A stretch of DNA of 64,000 nucleotides from Pogostemon cablin (GCA_023678885.1 CM042983.1:23666279-23730278); one strand, 5' to 3'; positions 47,350-59,513 are shown, counted from the first letter of the stretch. The notes: a model not told the origin generated them from the letters alone. Program-made: numbers and translations.

Positions 47350-49018
47350 TGATGAGTGTGTAAATTCAAAAGTTTGGCGCTATGTTTTGTGCTAGTTTTG
47401 GAGAGTTTTGATGTGGAAATAGGTGGAAAACCTATATATATTGTGAAATAGCATGAATCAGGTGTTAGTGGAGCTATTTGAGTATTTTCTTAGCAAAAAC
47501 GGAGTGAAAGAGCCAAGAATCGAAGAGACGGAGTCGAAGCCACGCGAACCACCCAAGAATTAGGTGGGTTCGACCTGGCTGGAGGAGGGTTCGACCTCTC
47601 CAGCAGGTGGAAACAACGTTGCTGAATGTGCAGAGATGGATTCGACCACGACTCGGCTGGTTCGACCTGGCCATCAGGTCGAACCATGGTCGAACCAGTT
47701 TGCAAGAAAGAGGACTCGACCATGACATTTGGGTTCGACTTGTCAGTTGGTCGAATCGGGAGCGGGAGTTGTCCAGTGCTGAGGTTCGACCTGGGGTTCG
47801 ACCAAGGCCTAAGTGGTTCGACCTGTCCAGAAGGTCGAACCTGTGCAGAATTCTTCCAGTAGCGGGGTTCGACCTGGGGTTCGACCTGTGGCCAGGGGTT
47901 CGACCTGTTTGACGTGGTCGAACCTATGTGTGAGAACTTACCTTATCCGGATTTTCGAGGCCGAAACGCATGAGATCACTTAGAAAGCCCATTCCAAGCC
48001 CTAGAGACGTGATTACAAGTATAAAAGGAGGCTCATACAGAGAATAGAGAGAGCTTTTTGATCGTCAATCGTAAGAGAGACAAGAGTAGAGGTGGTGATC
48101 CATCCGGAGGGCTGTGACAGAGGTTCGCTGAAGGTTCAAGTAAGAATGATAAATCTAACCATGATTGTTCCTAGATCAATCATGGGCTAGAACCACCTTG
48201 GTAGTTCTAGGGTTATGAAAGTTTCATGATGTAATTCGTGTTTCGTGTGTAAAACTCCGTACAACACTACATGTGGTTTGTTTTATATAAGATTGCATAT
48301 TTAATCCATACTCATAGTCGTTTTGTGCATCAATGATCGTTGTGTAGAGTCTGATTACATAACATGGTTATTGATTGAGTGCGTTCACTACTGAGCAGGG
48401 TTTATTGTTATAATTCTAAGTGAAGGGATTCCGAAGTATTATTAGAACTGTCTTATATGAATATTCATGAATTGAATTAAATTCGGGTTGATGAATAGGA
48501 TGAAGAGTATAACTTTATAATACCTAAAAAGGGAGATCAAATCGGGTTAGATTCTAGACGTAGAAGATAATTGATTATGATAGTACCTAGAAAGGGGGGT
48601 GAAGCATATCTCTTGCTCCGATGTTATTCACACGTGTCAAGCGCATATTTACTTGAGTCTATAGAGTAAACTTGAATGGTCTAGTGATGTGTCCACAAAC
48701 CACAGGGCAGAGTCGGACACCATCACATGAAAATACGAATTGCTAGTGAAACTGGATGACCCGACGAACTACCTATCATTCTTATTGATCACAACTCACT
48801 TCTCTCGACTCTTGTTATTTCTTTTTGTTATTTCGATTAGAAGTTATTATCCATTAAACCTTTACAATTACCAAACATAGTCTAAAATATACTAGAAGAT
48901 AACAAAATTGATATTTATCCGTCCCGTGGGTTCGATATTGTAACTTGGTCATCTTCGCGACTACAATTGATATCCTTATACTTGAGGATTAATTTGTGTG
49001 TTGAGAAAACCCCTATCA
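47350..49018 (+). repeat. 3' LTR of the Athila element (1669 bp)
   Basis: The palindromic array is at 47568-47930 and the TATA box at 48020-48026. Compared with the 5' LTR it has an added short repeat unit in the array (near 47790) and about 2 percent substitutions. Confidence 0.93.
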
Positions 49019-50246
49019 GGTACTAGATTTAAGTACTACCCTAGGGTTTTTGATTCCATGGAGTACTAGATTTAAGCACTACTCCATGCTTCTACTTAGA
49101 TGCATTATCATAATCCATCACTATTAATTTCAACACCAATTTCATTCCTTCCCAAATTGTTATCAAGCACCATTAACACACTTTGACAGCATTTAATTCT
49201 CCACTAAATATAGGAATTTAAGGCTCAAATAGGATATCAAAGTGGCTATCTTCGTAGGCTGCCAAAGAAATAAGACTTTTATACTCAACGGGGTTAACTA
49301 CGGATATATAATTATTTGGTAGGGAATTATTTGGCTAAGTGACTCATAAATTCAAGGATGACCTAAAATCATCTCCCATCATCTAACACATATGTAGTTT
49401 CAAGTAAGACAAGTGGTAAGTTCTAGAATACACACACAAGAACGATACTCACCAGAAAAGAAAATATCATGTGATTATGCATCATGATCAACGAGGCTCA
49501 AAATCTCACATGGGTTTTTAACAAGTAACAGAGCACTTTTCATGGTAAGCAATATCCCACAAGTACACATAGAACTTCATATCACAATATAACTCAAGTA
49601 CACTTCCTTCATCAATTTCAAGAGCATATGAATTCCAAGACAATTTAAAAATAAGCTCACATGGATCACCACCATAAACACAATCCTTCCACTCCTATGA
49701 ATTAAAAGCACATATAAAAATTAGAAAAAGAAAACGAGGGCACCTGATTTCTCCTTCAATGAATGCATGAGCTTCTCGAGTCGAAACCTCAATGTAGAAC
49801 TCGTCTTGCCACCTAGTTACCCTTTTCTATCATCAAAGCTCAAGCATACTCATCATCACATGATTCATCAATAATAAAATAGGAGAACTATACGAAAGAA
49901 TTAATGACTATGTATCGACTCCACACTAGAAACACCACTGAACACTAGGCAAATTGTAAAAAATCGACACATCAAAACCGATTAAAGTTTCAATATACCG
50001 CAAAAATCAACCCCCTAGCAAATATTACAAAGAAAAGATTATATTCTTGGTGCTTCAATGAGGAAAGTACATCACACCCCTCCCCCCAAACTTAGTAAAA
50101 ACGTAAGTTGAAACTAAGTTTGCAAAGATGTAATTGCCGAATAATAAGCACCTCAAATATAAAAATTTCTTACTCACACGAAAGAAATAAAACAATAAAA
50201 TGGAAGGGCAAGCCCCCAACAGACGCTCATGTTTAACGTCGTAGAG
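49019..50246 (-). other. 3' and post-pol region of the minus-strand pol-less element
   Basis: On the minus strand, 50050-50246 matches the segment right after integrase in the plus-strand Athila (42940-43110, including the polypurine-like run and the AAGGGCAAGCCCCCAAC word). 49200-49400 matches 46430-46560. Neither pol nor the env-position ORF is present between them. No gene is seen. Confidence 0.75.
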
Positions 50247-52301
50247 TCACGACGATAGAGGACGGTCTTCTCGCATCCTCACCTTCAAATACTTTCTTTC
50301 CCTCTTCTTGTCTACACTCAATACCTCACCTTTCTTGGTCACAAGTATATGATCATTGAAATTTCCTTCCTCCCATAGCTGTCTAGACACCCCCTTGTCA
50401 ATCTTCCACTTAAATTCAGAATCACCTAACTTAGAAAAATCAAGATTAAACAAGTTAGAAACCATATCAATTCTCTTGCACGATTGAGTCTCCATGGGCA
50501 TCTTCATTGCATGATCAAGAGAGAAAACCACATCTTCATTATCCATCTGTAGTCTAAGCTTCTCCGCTCTCAACTTCTTTGCTCTTTCCCACTTCTTCTC
50601 CATTGTAAGCTCAGTATTCCATCCTTAGGATGGTAAGGGAGTAGCATCAACATCATAGGGAGCATTCGGCGTAACAATAGGCATGTTTTGGATTGGTTCG
50701 ACTAGGGTTTGACCTGTTGGAGAGGTCAAACCAGGCACGTAGTGGTCGAACCGATCATCTGGAAGGCTGTTCTCACTTTGAAGTCATGGTTCGACCTGGG
50801 TTCGACCAGTAGGTGTGGTCGAACCATGAGTGACGTGGTCGAAACAATGATGATCTGAAATAGAATGTTTCGCTTGATGCGGTTCGACCAGGGTTCGACT
50901 TGGTATCCAGGTCGAACCAATAAGACTGTGGTCGAACCGGTCTTCTGGAAGATTTTTGGTCGCTGGTTCGACCTGGGTTCAACCTGATGGACTGGTCGAA
51001 CCGATAGAATCGTGGCTGAATTGAGAATTTGTGAAAACAGAGTGCTCCAGATGGGGTGGTTCGACCTGGGTTCGACCAGATGGCCTGGTCGAATCAATGC
51101 CCCCCAGGTCGAACCGAGTGCCTACTGCTCTTGGAACACTTTTAGAAGCTCATTTCGACCTCCCCTTCTCGGTTCGACCTGTATGGTTGGTCGAACCGAA
51201 GTCGAACTGGCTCCTCGTCATGTATGATTTTGCTTCCGACATCATTGGTCCCTCGTACTGTGTTCGCGATCTTAACGTGGTGGCTTTATCTTCTAATTTT
51301 TGTGTCAATTGATTCACGTTCGTGGTCATCTGCCCCATCATCAAGGTAAGATCCTTCAACTGCTTAGACAAATCTGTACGATCAACATTCATTCTAGCTT
51401 CGATGTGGTCAACCCTTGCATCGTTCTCAGCCATGTATCGATTGAAGGTATCTTCAACACTCTTCACTTCTTGCTGCTTCATATTAGGCCCCCTTTGTGT
51501 CAACTCTGTGATCTGCCTCTGCTGGAACTCTAGTAGCTTGTTGATGTTAGCTAGACTAGAGACGATCTCATCATCCCTATTCGGCTTAACTTGATATTCA
51601 ACCTGCGCCACCTTGCCAAGTACATATGATCCTCTATCTCTCTCTATTGGCCAGTCACGTGAATTCATAGAGATGTCTTCAAATAACTTTTTCGCTTCAA
51701 GTGATGTCTTTGATAACAGCGCTCCTCCTGATGATGCATCAATAAAAATACGCGACTCACAATCCAATCCATAGTAGAAGATGCTTATGTATTCAGCCTT
51801 AGACATTCCATGCTGTGGACACCTCCTGAGCATGTCTTTAAACCTATCCCACGCCTCATCAAATTTCTCACCCTGATTCATAGCAAATCGGGTGATCTCT
51901 TACCTCATCCTTAAGATCCTTGAGGGTGGCATGTATCTCTCCAAGAACTTCTGCTGCAGTTGGTCCCATGTATTGCAATCTGATAGATCAAGGGTCTCAT
52001 ACCAAGCTTCTGCCTTATTAATTAAAGAGAACTTGAATAAGGCGATCTGCCTAGCATTATCATTCGCTCCACTGCCCTTTTGAGTGTTTGCATAACCAAG
52101 AAATCTTCGGAGATACTGATATGGATCTTCAAAACAACCTCCAGAAAAGGGAGTCTTCTCTACCATGTTAATAAGAGCGGGATGTATCTCAAAATCATCA
52201 TCTTCCCCACTTGCTCCTATCAACCCCATGTTGACATTCCCAAAGTTCGTGAAAATTTCACGTATGACAACATTATCCGGATTCTGTCTTGCTCCGGCCA
52301 T
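50247..52301 (-). pseudogene. gag: Gag of the minus-strand pol-less Athila-like element
   Basis: It starts at the ATG at 52301 (MAGARQNPDNVVIREIF). The gag domain shows PFSGGCFEDPYQYLRRFLGY, AWYETLDLSDCNTWDQLQ and FLERYMPPSR. An in-frame TAA at 51902-51900 interrupts it; the same frame resumes as 51881-51150 with WDRFKDMLRRCPQHGMSK. Then comes a palindromic array region (51200-50695) and a last piece (50603-50247) that keeps only the beginning and end of the protease-linked segment. It jumps directly to post-integrase sequence, so protease core, reverse transcriptase and integrase are absent. Confidence 0.8.
50695..51210 (-). repeat. Palindromic array in the gag region of the pol-less element
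   Basis: About six FFRR-type units of GGTTCGACC and GGTCGAACC words, several with one substitution. It is located as in the plus-strand Athila gag (38409-38832) but diverged in the intervening sequence. Confidence 0.85.
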
Positions 52302-52457
52302 GTTTAGATCAATGTGTTATTCATTCTTTCCTTCCTCTCCTTTTACAAGCTCACAAGTAACTCGGAAAAATTCAAGGTTAGATAGAAATAAATAATCACA
52401 AATAAAAGAAAAAAATATCTTAATCAACCAGAAATAATAAAATCAATAATAACAGTC

Positions 52458-52476
52458 GTCCCCGGCAATGGCGCCA
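52458..52476 (-). promoter_or_regulatory. Primer-binding site of the minus-strand element
   Basis: On the minus strand TGGCGCCATTGCCGGGGAC begins 6 nt inside the LTR. It matches the tRNA-Asp type site except for one substitution (ATTG for GTTG). Confidence 0.85.
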
Positions 52477-52482
52477 AGAACT

Positions 52483-54410
52483 TGATGCGCGTTTTCTCAA
52501 CACACAATTAATCCCCAAGTATGAAGGATATCAATTGTAGTTTCGAAAGGTGACCAAGTAAATATCGAACCCAATGGGCGGCGTATTATCAATTTAATTA
52601 TTATCTAAATTAATTAAGACAAGGTAATAAGATTTGATGGATTTAAGATGATTAAACTAATAAACAAGTAATTAAAATAACAAATAAAATAAATATCACT
52701 TGAAGAATACGAAAGTGGATCAAGTAGGAGAATAGGTAGCTCTAGGATAATCCAGTTTCACTAATTAACTTCCCTTCCATGTGTCAATGTCCGACTCTGC
52801 CTTGTGGAATATGGACGCATAACTAAACCATGCATATCTACTCTATAGACACAAGTAAACATGCGTGTAACACGTGTGAATAACCTCGGAGCAAGAGACG
52901 TAATTTCACCCCCCTTTCTAGGTACTATCAGTATCAATTATTTTTCCCTAGGATTGATACTCTAACCCGATATGATCTCCCTTTATAGGTACTATGAAAT
53001 TATCCTCTTTATCCTACTTAATAACCCGAATTCAATTCAATTAATAAGTATTCATATATGATAGTTCTAATGAAGCTTCGGAGTCCCCTCACTTAGAATC
53101 ATAACATGGAATCCTACTCAGCAGTGAACGCACTCAATCAATAACCAAGATATGTATTCAGACTCTACATAACAGTTAATGATGCACAAAACGACCGTGA
53201 GTATGGATTAAGAAAGAACAATCATATATAAAAAAAATCCACAAGTAGTGTTGTACGGAGTGTACACATGGAAGTTTAATTAATTCGTAAAACCTTCACA
53301 ACCCTAGTTCTACCAAAAAGGCTCTAACCCATGATGTTGTAGGAAACACATATGGGTGTTGGATAGATCTTACCCGGATGTCCAAAAAATACAAGATTAA
53401 TTAGGAAACGAATAAACCCTAGATGTGGCGTCATCGCATCCTTCTCGCTCTTGAATCCTCCTCTTGGTTCTCCTCTTGATTCCACAAACGAATCTTCAAA
53501 GTGATGGATGGATGGAGGAAAGAATGATGGTTGGGGGGTGATCCCCCCTTGTGGGGTGTTGTATGTTGTGGCCTCTCTTCTCCTCTCTTGTTGTTGTGTT
53601 GTGTTCCTCCTCCTTTTTGGGCTGTATAGACCTCCTTTTATACTTGTAATCACGTCTCCTAGGCTTGGAATGGACTTTTCAAGTGATCACACGCGTTTAG
53701 GCCTCGAAAATACGGATAAGGTAAGTTTTCGCATGATGGTTCGACCTCAGCAAACAGGTCGAACCATTGGCCGCAGGTCGAATCACAGGTCGAACCCACC
53801 TACTGGAAGTCCCAGGTGCATGATTCGACCTCAGTTCGACCTCAAGTAGGTCGAACCGATTTGCGCAGTCTCTCCGTTTCGCGTATAACTTTCACATCCG
53901 ACCTCCGAATTAATTATTTTTTGTGCTCACGCGATCCTTTCTTCCTGAGCTTTCTATCTTTATAAAGAAATCACAAAAACTCCAAGAATTGAATATGTAA
54001 CAGGCCATGGAAATTAGCACTGCAATTCTGTTCGGCACAGCTCGCGCGGCGTCACCACTTTGCTCATAACTTTCTCGTTCGGACTTCAATGATGGTGTTC
54101 TTTACGTCAAAACGACCCTCTCTTCAGTGGCTTTCCAAACATATATAACACCAATAGTTTCGAGCTCCACAACAATACAGAATAATTATGAAAGTTGGAT
54201 GTGCGTTTTCAGCATTCTTGCACAAATTGCACATTTTCTCCAATTTTGCTCTTTTCATCCTTTTTCCACCTAAAACACAACAAAACACCTCAAGTGCATA
54301 TAATTCTCACATATATCGAATATAAGATACTTGTGCTCATATACGACTACAATATCAATCAAAAAGGTATTAAATTGGATATTAAAATACGCTTATTTTC
54401 ACTCTCATCA
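52483..54410 (-). repeat. Athila-like LTR, minus orientation (1928 bp)
   Basis: On the minus strand it begins TGATGAGAGTGAAAATAAGC and ends GAAAACGCGCATCA. The TATA box is at 53637-53643 (minus) and the palindromic array at 53738-53860. It is followed on the right by ATTAC, the same 5 bp that precedes the plus LTR at 32139. Confidence 0.9.
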
Positions 54411-55547
54411 ATTACCTCCGGTGATCTTAAGCTATCTTTGGTCACAATTTCTGGAAATCCGAACAGATCATGCCACCTTCTTTGGTTATGTCCGAAAAAC
54501 ATAAATTTTTAACTGAATCCAAACTGGTGAACACGTGATCGCACAAAATTCTCTCTCCGCCGAAGAGTATTTTCACGAGCCAATTATGAATCATCAATTC
54601 CAGAACATATCTTCACGAATTTCCATTTTTAGCCTCCACGTCTATCCGCCTCCACCTCTTCTTCTGGTTAATTATTCTTCAATTCTTTATTTTGTGTGGT
54701 TGCCAACGATTTTGCTACGAGACTATAGAAATGGGTGAAGATTACGTGGGAAGTTTTTTTTTAATTTTTTTATAGTGTATACATTTTATCATATAACTGT
54801 AATACATTCAACTCTTACATGTATTATTAAATTTATATAAAAATATATTCAATTTAAATTGATTTTTTGTATGCATTTTCATAATCAAATGTGGAGTAGT
54901 AGTAATAATTTAATAATGTTTCTCTCAATAAATATAATACTCTATTTTTACAGATTGTGTGGAGAGTTTTTATTTAATTCGATAGTGTATAAATTTTATC
55001 ATATAAATGTATTACATTTTACTCTTACGAGAGTAATTGTAATGTAATAATGTTCATATTTATCTCAATAAATGCGTTATTTTTTGTAAAAATAATACTG
55101 ATATTATATTTATCAATATTTTCGTCAATATATTTATTAATTTTAGTTATACATGTTAGTATAAAATGTTATACATTTTTGTATAAAATCTAGTACATTT
55201 ATTATTTATCAATATTTTTATTAATATAGTTATTAATTTTAGTTATACATGATAGTATAAAATGTTATACATTTTTGTACAAGATATAATACATTTATTA
55301 AAAAAATGCATGCACATTAATGTATTACATATAGTTTATTTAAATATTTTAATGTGTATTTAAAAACTTACATAATACAAATTTTATTTGTAGAATTAAT
55401 TACTACGTTAACAATTTATTAGTAAATTGAATAAAAAATAATATCGTTAATACATAAAACAATAATTTTTTGAGTAAAAAAATTATATTAATGACAATTG
55501 AATAGTGTACAAGTTTTTTATAGTAGATGTATAAGTTTTTTGGGAGG
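54411..55547. other. Right flank of the composite
   Basis: Moderately AT-rich to about 54750, then extremely AT-rich with repeats of TATACATTTTTGTA and AATGTATTACAT words (55140-55330). I see no gene. 54411-54750 is the former continuation of 31513-32138. Confidence 0.45.
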
Positions 55548-56076
55548 ATTACTAATAGGTACACAAAAAAATCCTTAAATACTATGAGATACAAACATAT
55601 AAAAATATTACTACTAACTACAAAAATATATAGTGATATTCCAATATTACCCCTACAATGTGCTGCACATAAATGTTGTATGCACCAAAGTTCGTGTGCA
55701 GCAAAGTGTGTGCAGTAAAAAGTATGTGTAGTTAAAAAAAAGTGTGTGCAGCAAAAATGTGTGGTGGTCCGGCAGAGCTCCGGCAGCGGCGGTCCGACAA
55801 CTTTTCCGACGGCCGGCCAACGGTCTGGCAGTGCTTCGGCTACCGGCCGGCGGTGCTCCGGTGAAACAACTTTCTGACGGCGGTGGTTTCCGGTGGCCAG
55901 TGACTTGCCGGTGGCAGTCCGGCGGTGGGTGAGGGTTTAGGGTTTGTGATTTAAAAGTGTATGAGTTTAGGGTTATATTTAATATTTTACTTTAATATTT
56001 TGTATGTGATAGTAATTATTTTAAATCAATGTATCTAATAGTAATTAGGGGTACAAAGTGTGTATCTAATAGTAAT
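55548..56076. mobile_element. TIR element with GC-rich core, copy 2
   Basis: The left end ATTACTAATAGGTACACA pairs with the right end GTGTGTATCTAATAGTAAT in inverted orientation. The GTGTGCAGCAAAAA repeats and a CCGGCGGTG-rich core are shared with 30889-31512, but this core has different order and lacks the long T tracts. Confidence 0.65.
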
Positions 56077-57647
56077 TTTTTCAAAAAAATTTTAATAGGT
56101 GTATTAATACATTTATCAAAAAAATACATACTTTATTTAATTAAAACTTATACAGTATACATAATTGTATTCCCCATTTCAATCCAAAATAATTTGACAT
56201 TTAATTCATCGCTGTTCCTACTTTGCTTGTTCCTTCTCTACTTCACCAGCCACACTTGATTCCTTTACTACCCAGAATCTAATGTCAAAATCTAATTAAG
56301 TCATTCCAACCCACTTCAAAACCTAATCCCTAATTTTGACCCTAATTGTAAAATATAATAATAATACACCGACTAACATCTATAATCGACAAAGGAAGCA
56401 GAAATCAATCGATAAAGGAAGCAGAAATCAGTGCACAAAGAAAGGATGGCAGATTGTAAGAGAAAAGAGAAAACGAGATAGAGAAATGAGACGACGGATG
56501 GAATCGGCGTGTGAAGGCGGAGCGGCTTCACGCAGGATAGATTGGGCAGATTGGGAGAGAAGAGAGGCGGAGCGAAGCAGGGGTGTGAGGAGGGAGGCCA
56601 CTAGCGGTGAGGCAGTGGAGATTTGGAATGGAAGTAGGTGGAGTGAGGCAGCGGCGGAGCAGAGAGAAGTGAGGATGTGGCGAAGGAGATTGATAGAGAA
56701 GGGTGTAGCGAAGTGAGATTGATAGAGAAGTGAGGGAAGAAAGTCCTGGAGAGAAGAACGTGAATGACCCATTAGGTGTTTTAATATTATATATAGTTGA
56801 CCCACTTTTGAATATGGATCCTATTTTTAGTGTACACCAATTACACAGTAGATCAACTCTTTGGAGGATTAAATTAGTCGCCACTTTCATGACTAATCTA
56901 GAATTTATGGGATCATAAATTCATTTTTAGATTGATGCTCATCATTTTAACTCTATTATTGAGTGAATTACACGTGCTCCTTTTATCGGTAACATGTGAT
57001 TCTCTTTGAAAATTGGTATCATGTGTATATATGTTAATTGAGAATTCATTTACTGATAATATTGATATTTCAAATACGCTTTCACGCTCGGTGCATATGT
57101 AATGGAGTTTAATGGTATGAGAACGTAGGTTACTTAGTTATTATTTTGTCCATGATATAATAATATGTGGCATTTAATTATTATATGCCATTTGGATGAT
57201 AAGGTTTCATGCACGTGATTGCTGAAGAATTTTTGTTAGCAGATTTTGATTTCAGTAATTTAAAGTAATAATTTGATGGTGTGTTGTTGTGAATGTGCTT
57301 CATCAAATTATTTATTTGGTATCGAGAATTATGATATTCAAATTATTTATAAAAAAATATTTTCTCTAATTTGGTTCCTTGCTGTTATATCCCTCATGCT
57401 AAACGGGCCGAAATCACAACACTATAGGTCATCACGAAAATGAAGCCCAATAGTTAAGGAGCCCAAGAGCTAAAAGGAAAGACAACTCATGGGGAAGTTG
57501 AGGCCCGAAAAGGAAGCCTAAGAAGTAACAAACGAAACAACCGGAAGAGGGCTCAAGAAAAGAGCCCATAATTATAGCTAGGTGAGATTAGAACGAGACT
57601 AAATGGGTCGAAGAGCAGGAAACCCATTAAGAGAATCGGCTGTCGTT
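56077..57647. other. Gene-free interval before the third LTR element
   Basis: A purine-rich stretch at 56380-56760 contains a 20-bp direct repeat (AAAGGAAGCAGAAATCAATC type). Its minus strand gives a low-complexity Ser/Leu-rich ORF that I do not accept as a gene. 57400-57640 is GC-richer with GAGCCCAA-type words, possibly a fragment of another retroelement. Confidence 0.45.
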
Positions 57648-59365
57648 TGATTGGCGCTATTTTCACCTAAATTTTAGTGTCTTTTTATATGTATTTTCGT
57701 ATTATTTTATCCCTATTTGTATGTTATTTGGTTGTGTTTTGTGTCTTTATACAAATGTGTGTGAATGAGCTTAAACCTATGATTTTCACTTTTTATTGGA
57801 TGCTAGATATGATAAGGAAGGCATAGGAAAAAGCGGATCTAAATTCGGAGTTGAAATGAGGGAGAACGGGCAATAACGGAAGCTACACAACACGGGTCAT
57901 GTGCAGCGCACGACCCTGTCAGAATGGCCGTGCGCTGACACTCGAAACACCAACTCGGCCATGCCTGTGGCCGAGTGCAGAACACGACCCGTGTCCAGTA
58001 CGAACACACGGCCCGTGCACCGCGCACGGGCCTGTCCAGAAAGCCGTGCGACAACATCAGAAAACACAACACGGCCACCCCTGTGGCCGTGTGCTGCGCA
58101 CGAGTCGTGCGCTGTGTTAGAAAAAGGGGCGTGCGGCGGAGCTCGAGCCGTGTTGGTGCAAAAATGCAGGAAATTACTGGAATCTTCTAGAAGGCCCACA
58201 TGGGGTATAAATAGACCCCATTTTAACACTTTGAGGAGAAGATCCGAAATTCCCATCCTCTACACACACCTCACACACCATTTCTTCCATTTTCCACCTT
58301 CATCTTCATCCATCTTCATCCATCTTCATCCACCCATCAAATCTTCCATTTTTGGTGCTAAAGACTTCAAAATCAAGAGCTAGAGGTGGAGATCAAGAAG
58401 AATAGAAGATTCTCTTCAAGAAATTGATAGGGAAGAATCCATTCATTTTGTATTTCTTTAGATCTAAGACTATGGGTATTTGTAATGAATCATTTATTTA
58501 TTTTGTTACCTTTATCATGTTAGGCTAATCCCTCTAGTGGGATTAGGAATATGAAGAGCATATTAGATTTATATTATCATGTGGATTAAATTGGTTTTTG
58601 ATTTAATTGATGTTGATTTCTATTCATGGAGTTTAATTGTCTTGATGTTGTGATGGCATGGTTTGTTATTCATAATTGATTATTGGTTTAATGGATTGTT
58701 GATCAATGAATTGATTTATGGTGAGTAAATGCTATCATGATGTTCATGTATGTATTGCTTGGAGTGAGACGGAAACGACCCTCTATAGTATTAGGAAGGC
58801 ATGAATAGACATTGAGTTTGGGTTTGACCGAAAGGATATTTGAATTCAATGAGGGGAGCCAATCCATTCGTTGGCCTTAGTACACAAAAAGGGAGAGTTT
58901 AATCTAACTAGTACCTAGATGGAAGGGGTTAATGTTGGGCTTTGATCTTAAGTGCTTTTGGGAGTCTAAAATGGATCAACAACCTTTGTAACCCGAAAGG
59001 GAGCTTAGGATACAATCGTGATCACCCTTAGTCTACATCAATTGAGTTGAATTCCTTTTGCATGATAATATGAATCGAGTGTGCTTGGATGTTTCTAATC
59101 CCATGTTTTTCCATACTTGAACTTTAGCACCCATTTTCTTTACTTGTCATTTCTCTTATTTGCTATTCTTATTTACTTGCTCCTTGCTTTAGTTGTTAAT
59201 CATCCCTAAACCCCCCGATCATCTTTACAAAAACGACATGAACATAAGCTCACGTATTTTGCTAGTCCGAACATAACTCCTTTGTGGATTGATAATTTTT
59301 CTTGGGATATACTACTACAACGATCGAGTATTCTTGCTCGTGAGTGCTACAAAAATAGGCAAACA
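57648..59365 (+). repeat. 5' LTR of a third Athila-like element
   Basis: The start is placed at TGATTGGCGCTATTTTCACC and the end 6 nt before the primer-binding site, as in the other Athila elements here; both edges are uncertain by a few tens of bases because the partner LTR lies outside the window. It contains a palindrome-rich array (57895-58160, words such as CACGGCC, GGCCGTG and GCGCACG), followed by a TATA box TATAAATAG at 58206-58214. Confidence 0.65.
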
Positions 59366-59371
59366 AGAAAA

Positions 59372-59390
59372 TGGCGCCGTTGCCGGGGGA
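59372..59390 (+). promoter_or_regulatory. Primer-binding site, tRNA-Asp type
   Basis: TGGCGCCGTTGCCGGGGGAG is the canonical Athila primer site and fixes the LTR boundary at its left. Confidence 0.88.
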
Positions 59391-59513
59391 GTTTGACGGA
59401 CTAGTCGAGTACTGTGTTATTGTTTTAGTTGTTCTTGATAAGGATTCTTTTTATTTTCTTTTATTTATTATTTGTGTTTGTGGTCTCACTCTTGGCCTTT
59501 TTGTAGGTGTTTT

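Larger units (their letters stand above)
35048..49018 (+). mobile_element. Complete Athila-lineage Ty3/gypsy retrotransposon (13.97 kb)
   Basis: Direct LTRs at 35048-36703 and 47350-49018 begin TGATGAGTGTG and end CTATCA. GGTAC flanks both sides (35043-35047 and 49019-49023). The order is primer-binding site (tRNA-Asp), gag, protease, reverse transcriptase/RNase H, integrase, a spliced ORF in the env position, polypurine tract. LTR divergence is about 2 percent by eye plus two small indels. Gag-pro-pol has many stops and frameshifts and cannot make a full polyprotein. Confidence 0.93.
32139..54410. mobile_element. Composite Athila-like element with LTRs in inverted orientation
   Basis: The left outer LTR (32139-34073) reads on the plus strand and the right outer LTR (52483-54410) on the minus strand, so both outer edges are U3 ends. 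ATTAC occurs immediately outside both (32134-32138 and 54411-54415). The body is a minus-strand element: primer-binding site, gag, post-pol region, 3' region and a truncated LTR remnant (34119-34424) that abuts the plus-strand LTR in a near-palindrome. A complete second Athila element (35048-49018) is inserted in it. Without that insertion the composite would be about 8.3 kb. Confidence 0.75.

Noticed and set aside
56336..56890. Possible gene on either strand (126 aa plus, 120-125 aa minus)
   Set aside because: Purine-rich low complexity with frames open on both strands and no domain or splice pattern.
57897..58383. Overlapping ORFs of 119 and 160 aa in the third LTR
   Set aside because: They are by-products of the GC-rich palindromic array upstream of the LTR TATA box.
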